64,000 nucleotides of DNA, taken from positions 1 through 64,000 of the forward strand of contig NZ_LZSY01000118.1 in assembly GCF_001665625.1 (NCBI RefSeq), written 5' to 3'. The notes under the pieces were generated by a model that was given only the letters and a program-made list of their open reading frames with translations, searched no databases and was not told the DNA's origin. Source of the stretch: Mycolicibacterium peregrinum (GTDB lineage Bacteria > Actinomycetota > Actinomycetes > Mycobacteriales > Mycobacteriaceae). The translations under genes were made by a program, and so were the position numbers. Below are positions 60,718-64,000 of the stretch, piece after piece (positions within the stretch are counted from its first letter, which is position 1; each line of letters begins with the position of its first letter).

Positions 60718-61766
60718 TGGCGACCGGCGCAGGTACTGACCGGACCATGCTCAAGGTCGGCATCTTCACTGTGGCGATGCTGTTGGTGGCGGCCATGCTG
60801 GTGGTGGTCTTCGGCGAGTTCCGCTTCGCCTCGGCCAACAGCTACCACGCCACGTTCAGCGAGGCGTCGCGGCTGAAGGCCGGGCAGGACGTCCGCATCG
60901 CCGGCGTTCCGGTGGGCAAGGTCCACGACGTGAAGCTGAACGACGACAACACCGTCGACGTCGCGTTCGACGTCAACAAGCGGTACCAGCTCTACACCTC
61001 GAGCCAGGCCAAGGTGCGCTACCTGAACCTCGTAGGTGATCGTTTCCTGGAAATCACCTCGGGCCCAGGGGAACTGCGCAAGCTGGCGCCCGGCGGGACG
61101 ATCCCGGCACAGAACACCCAGCCGGCCCTGGACCTCGACGCGCTGCTGGGCGGATTGCGGCCCGTGCTCAAGGGTCTGGACGGCGCGAAGGTAAACGAGA
61201 TCTCCAACGCGGTGATCGAGATGCTTCAGGGCCAGGGCGGCGCGTTGGCGAACATGCTGACCAGCACGAGCGCCTTCACCCAGAACCTGGCCGCCCGCGA
61301 TCAGCTCATCGGCGACGTCATCACCAACCTCAACACCGTGCTGAGCACGGTGGACGAGAAGGGCTCGCAGTTCGACACCAGCGTCGACGAGTTGCAGAAG
61401 CTGATCACCGGTCTGTCCGAGGGACGCGATCCGATCGCCGGCGCGATCGCACCCCTGGCCTCGGCCGAGAACGATCTGACCGACATGCTGGAGAAGTCCC
61501 GCCGCCCGCTGCAGGGGGTCATCGAGAATGCCCGGCCGCTGGCGCAGCGCATGGACGAGCGGAAGGGCGACATCAACAAGGTCATTGAGCCGCTGGCCGA
61601 GAACTACCTGCGGCTCAACGCACTCGGTGCCTATGGCTCGTTCTTCAACATCTTCTACTGCTCGGTTCGGTTGAAGGTCAACGGACCGGCAGGCAGCGAC
61701 ATCCTGATTCCGTTCGGCGGTCCGCCGGACCCATCCAAGGGGAGGTGTGCGCCGACCAATGGCTAG
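60717..61766 (+). CDS. mce4B: Mce4B, subunit of the sterol importer
   Basis: A 349-residue Mce protein. N-terminal anchor (VGIFTVAMLLVAAMLVVVF), MlaD barrel (about 35-115, SRLKAGQDVRIAGVPVGKVHDV; VRYLNLVGDRFLEI), then a helical domain with periodic heptads (DQLIGDVITNLNTVLSTVDEKG). It overlaps mce4A by one base and mce4C by eight bases, in keeping with one operon. Hetero-hexameric assembly of Mce4A-F with YrbE4A/B and MceG is established for the mce family. Confidence 0.95.
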   Translation: MATGAGTDRTMLKVGIFTVAMLLVAAMLVVVFGEFRFASANSYHATFSEASRLKAGQDVRIAGVPVGKVHDVKLNDDNTVDVAFDVNKRYQLYTSSQAKVRYLNLVGDRFLEITSGPGELRKLAPGGTIPAQNTQPALDLDALLGGLRPVLKGLDGAKVNEISNAVIEMLQGQGGALANMLTSTSAFTQNLAARDQLIGDVITNLNTVLSTVDEKGSQFDTSVDELQKLITGLSEGRDPIAGAIAPLASAENDLTDMLEKSRRPLQGVIENARPLAQRMDERKGDINKVIEPLAENYLRLNALGAYGSFFNIFYCSVRLKVNGPAGSDILIPFGGPPDPSKGRCAPTNG

Positions 61767-62817
61767 TTCGCGCGAGTCGAATCCCGTGCGCACCGGGATC
61801 CTCGGCATCTTTGTGGTGGCATGCCTGGTGCTGGTGTCATTCGGTTACACCGGCCTGCCGTTCTTCCCGCAGGGCAAGCAGTTCGAGGCCTACTTCAGCG
61901 ATGCCGGTGGGATCTCTCCGGGCAACGACGTCAACATCTCGGGCATCACGGTCGGGAAGGTCACCGACATCGCCTTGGCCGGTGACTCGGCCAAGGTCAA
62001 ATTCACCGTGGACCGCAACATCAAAGTCGGCGATCAGTCGCTGGTGGCGATCAAGACCGATACGGTGCTCGGCCAGAAGTCGCTTTCGGTGACCCCGAAG
62101 GGTGTAGGTACGTCGACGGTTATCCCCTTGGGACGCACCACGACTCCGTACACGCTGAACACTGCGCTGCAGGACCTCGGGCAGAACGTCAGCGAGTTGG
62201 ACAAGCCGAAGTTCGAGCAGGCGCTGCAGACACTGACCGACACGTTGCGCGACGCCACCCCGCAGTTGCGCGGTGCCCTGGACGGCGTCACGAATCTGTC
62301 CCGCACCATCAACAAGCGGGACGAGGCCCTGGAGGGGCTGTTGACCCACGCCAAGCGGGTGTCGGATCTCCTGGCCAACCGCGCCGGGCAGGTCAACCAG
62401 CTGCTGAACGACGGCAATCAGCTGTTCGCCGCGCTCGATGAGCGCCGGCAGGCGCTGAGTAACCTGATCGCCGGCATCGACGATGTGTCGCACCAGCTTT
62501 CGGGATTCGTGGCGGACAACCGCAAGGAATTCAAACCGGCGCTGGAGAAGCTCAATCTGGTGATGGACAACCTGCTGGAACGGCGCGAGCACATCGGTGA
62601 GGCGCTCAAGCGGTTGCCGGGATATGCCACCGCGCTCGGCGAGGTGGTCGGTAACGGCCCCGGCTTCAACATCAACCTGTACGGCCTGCCGCCGGCAGCG
62701 ATGTCCGAGGTACTGCTGGACACCTACTTCCAGCCGGGCAAACTGCCCGACAGCCTGTCCGATATGTTGCGCGGCTACATTTCCGAGCGAGTGATCGTTA
62801 GGCCGAAATCGCCATGA
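61759..62817 (+). CDS. mce4C: Mce4C, subunit of the sterol importer
   Basis: A 352-residue Mce protein. The anchor GILGIFVVACLVLVSFGYT, the barrel (GNDVNISGITVGKVTDIALAG; VLGQKSLSVTPKG) and the helical domain (about 140-300) are present. The ATG at 61759 is chosen because GGAGG at 61741-61745 is positioned for it and the GTG at 61747 lies too close. It overlaps the mce4B stop. A C-terminal extension is typical of Mce4C. Confidence 0.94.
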   Translation: MASSRESNPVRTGILGIFVVACLVLVSFGYTGLPFFPQGKQFEAYFSDAGGISPGNDVNISGITVGKVTDIALAGDSAKVKFTVDRNIKVGDQSLVAIKTDTVLGQKSLSVTPKGVGTSTVIPLGRTTTPYTLNTALQDLGQNVSELDKPKFEQALQTLTDTLRDATPQLRGALDGVTNLSRTINKRDEALEGLLTHAKRVSDLLANRAGQVNQLLNDGNQLFAALDERRQALSNLIAGIDDVSHQLSGFVADNRKEFKPALEKLNLVMDNLLERREHIGEALKRLPGYATALGEVVGNGPGFNINLYGLPPAAMSEVLLDTYFQPGKLPDSLSDMLRGYISERVIVRPKSP

Positions 62818-64000
62818 CCCAACAGAACCCGGCATCCGGCCGCAACCGGTGGATGCGTATCGCACTGGCCGTGGTGCTGCTGGCGGTCCTGGCCGTCGGC
62901 GTCTACCAGGTGTGGCCGTCACGCACCGGCCCCAAGCTCACCGCGTACTTCACCAACGCCGTCGGGTTGTACCCGGGCGACGAGGTGCGGATCGTCGGCG
63001 TGCCGGTGGGCACGATCGACTCCATCGAACCGCGGCCCTCGGATGTCAAGATCGAAATGACCCTGGACCGCGGCGTCAAGGTGCCCGCGGACGCGAAGGC
63101 GCTGATCCTGTCGCCGAACCTGGTGTCGGCCAGATTCATTCAGTTGACCCCCGCCTACACGGAAGGCGACGTGATCGCCGACGGCGCGTCGATCGGACTC
63201 GACCGCACCGGAGTGCCCGTCGAATGGGACGAGGTCAAGGAGCAACTCACCCAGCTCAGTTCGCAACTCGGACCGCAGGCCAACTCGGTGCAGGGCCCGA
63301 TCGCGGCGTTCGTCGACCAGGCCGCGACCACGTTCGACGGCAACGGCGACTCGTTCCGCAATGCGCTGCGTGAGTTGTCCCAAACCGCAGGCCGGTTGGG
63401 TGATTCGCGGACCGATCTGTTCGGCACGGTGAAGAACCTGCAGATCCTGGTCGACGCGCTGTCCAACAGCAACGAACAGATCGTGCAGTTCACCAATCAC
63501 GTGGCGTCGGTGTCGCAGGTGCTGGCCGACAGCTCCAGCGGGCTCGACCAGACACTGGGCACGCTCAATCAGGCACTCGGCGACGTCCGCGGATTCCTGA
63601 ACGAGAACAACGAGGCGCTGATCGCCCAGGTGGGCAAGCTGGCCGACTTCACCCAGATTCTCACCGACCACAGTGACGACATCGAGCAGATCCTCCACGT
63701 CACGCCCAACGGCCTGGCGAACTTCTACAACATCTACAACCCGGCGCAGGGCACCGTCGGTGGTCTGTTGTCGCTGCCCAACTTTGCCAACCCGGTGCAG
63801 TTCCTGTGCGGTGGCAACTTCGACACCGGCTCGACCCCGGACAACTACAAACGCGCCGAGATCTGCCGGCAGCGAATGGGTCCGGTCCTGCGCCGCATCA
63901 CGATGAACTACCCACCGGTGTTGTTCCATCCGGTCAACACCATCACCGCCTACAAGGGCCAGATCCAGTACGACACCCCCGAAACCGAAGCGAAGTCGGA
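62814..64000 (+). CDS. mce4D: Mce4D, subunit of the sterol importer; 3' partial
   Basis: Begins at the ATG overlapping the mce4C stop (ATGA) and is open to the window end, giving 395 codons so far. N-terminal anchor (IALAVVLLAVLAVGVYQV), MlaD barrel (GDEVRIVGVPVGTIDSIE; DAKALILSPNLVSARFIQL), then the helical domain (LSQTAGRLGDSRTDLF ... TLGTLNQALGDVRGFLNENN). Mce4D of M. tuberculosis is longer and has a C-terminal proline-rich tail, so the 3' part is outside this window. mce4E and mce4F are expected next. Confidence 0.95.
   Translation, partial: MTQQNPASGRNRWMRIALAVVLLAVLAVGVYQVWPSRTGPKLTAYFTNAVGLYPGDEVRIVGVPVGTIDSIEPRPSDVKIEMTLDRGVKVPADAKALILSPNLVSARFIQLTPAYTEGDVIADGASIGLDRTGVPVEWDEVKEQLTQLSSQLGPQANSVQGPIAAFVDQAATTFDGNGDSFRNALRELSQTAGRLGDSRTDLFGTVKNLQILVDALSNSNEQIVQFTNHVASVSQVLADSSSGLDQTLGTLNQALGDVRGFLNENNEALIAQVGKLADFTQILTDHSDDIEQILHVTPNGLANFYNIYNPAQGTVGGLLSLPNFANPVQFLCGGNFDTGSTPDNYKRAEICRQRMGPVLRRITMNYPPVLFHPVNTITAYKGQIQYDTPETEAKS

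Noticed and set aside
1-64000. tRNA, rRNA, insertion sequences, phage genes, toxin-antitoxin pairs
   Set aside because: I scanned the intergenic gaps and coding frames and saw no cloverleaf with anticodon, no transposase or integrase motif, and no toxin-antitoxin-sized gene pair.

Overview
The window reads as a chromosomal segment of a rapidly growing, environmental-type Mycobacterium (Mycolicibacterium). The evidence is GC-rich coding on both strands, frequent GTG/TTG starts, MmpS/MmpL and GAP-family lipid exporters, a FAAL-type FadD, several F420-dependent luciferase-like oxidoreductases, and a complete stretch of the sterol-catabolic (KstR) regulon ending in the mce4 import operon. Gene names for the sterol part rest on my recollection of the M. 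tuberculosis Rv3492c-Rv3531c order and of family motifs; no database search was run.

Region 1 (1-24110) is an assembly and export locus for a lipopeptide-like cell-envelope product. It holds the last module of a non-ribosomal peptide synthetase with a thioesterase (cut by the window start) and an isoprenylcysteine-carboxyl-methyltransferase-like membrane enzyme. A minus-strand group follows, transcribed gap-like exporter > htpG chaperone > condensation-fold acyltransferase. Then come a Mas-like fully reducing polyketide synthase, a divergent fatty-acyl-AMP ligase with an alpha/beta hydrolase, and an MmpS-MmpL-MmpL set. The last set has the layout of the glycopeptidolipid exporter, but the biosynthetic genes do not match the classical glycopeptidolipid locus: it ends in a thioesterase, and it has a Mas-type PKS and htpG. 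The most interesting points are htpG inside a megasynthase locus and a TE-plus-carboxyl-methyltransferase pair that could yield a methyl-esterified lipopeptide.

Region 2 (24259-25495) is a short boundary with a hemophore-like secreted protein and an IclR regulator.

Region 3 (25596-44898) is sterol side-chain and ring catabolism. It contains Rv3531c-, Rv3530c- and Rv3529c-like genes, an F420-type oxidoreductase, kshA with its Rv3527-like partner, a gamma-carbonic-anhydrase-like protein, an SnoaL-like protein, a second F420-type oxidoreductase, the ltp3/ltp4/DUF35 aldol-lyase set, a third F420-type oxidoreductase, an acetoacetate-decarboxylase-like protein, cyp142, echA19 and fadD19. A proline-rich secreted peptide and an orphan histidine kinase are interposed. 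Five sites in this region and the next fit the KstR pattern TnnAACnnGTTnnA at divergent or operon-leading promoters.

Region 4 (44913-52481) is an accessory block: nitronate-monooxygenase-like protein, methyltransferase, gabD2-like dehydrogenase, VOC protein, AraC and TetR regulators, epimerase and an Old-Yellow-Enzyme relative.

Region 5 (52478-64000) returns to the KstR regulon: fadD17, fadE27, fadE26 on the minus strand; then fdxD, hsd4A and the mce4 import operon (yrbE4A, yrbE4B, mce4A-D) on the plus strand, with mce4D cut by the window end. Together regions 3 and 5 import sterols, activate and shorten the side chain (including C24-branched side chains) and begin ring opening.
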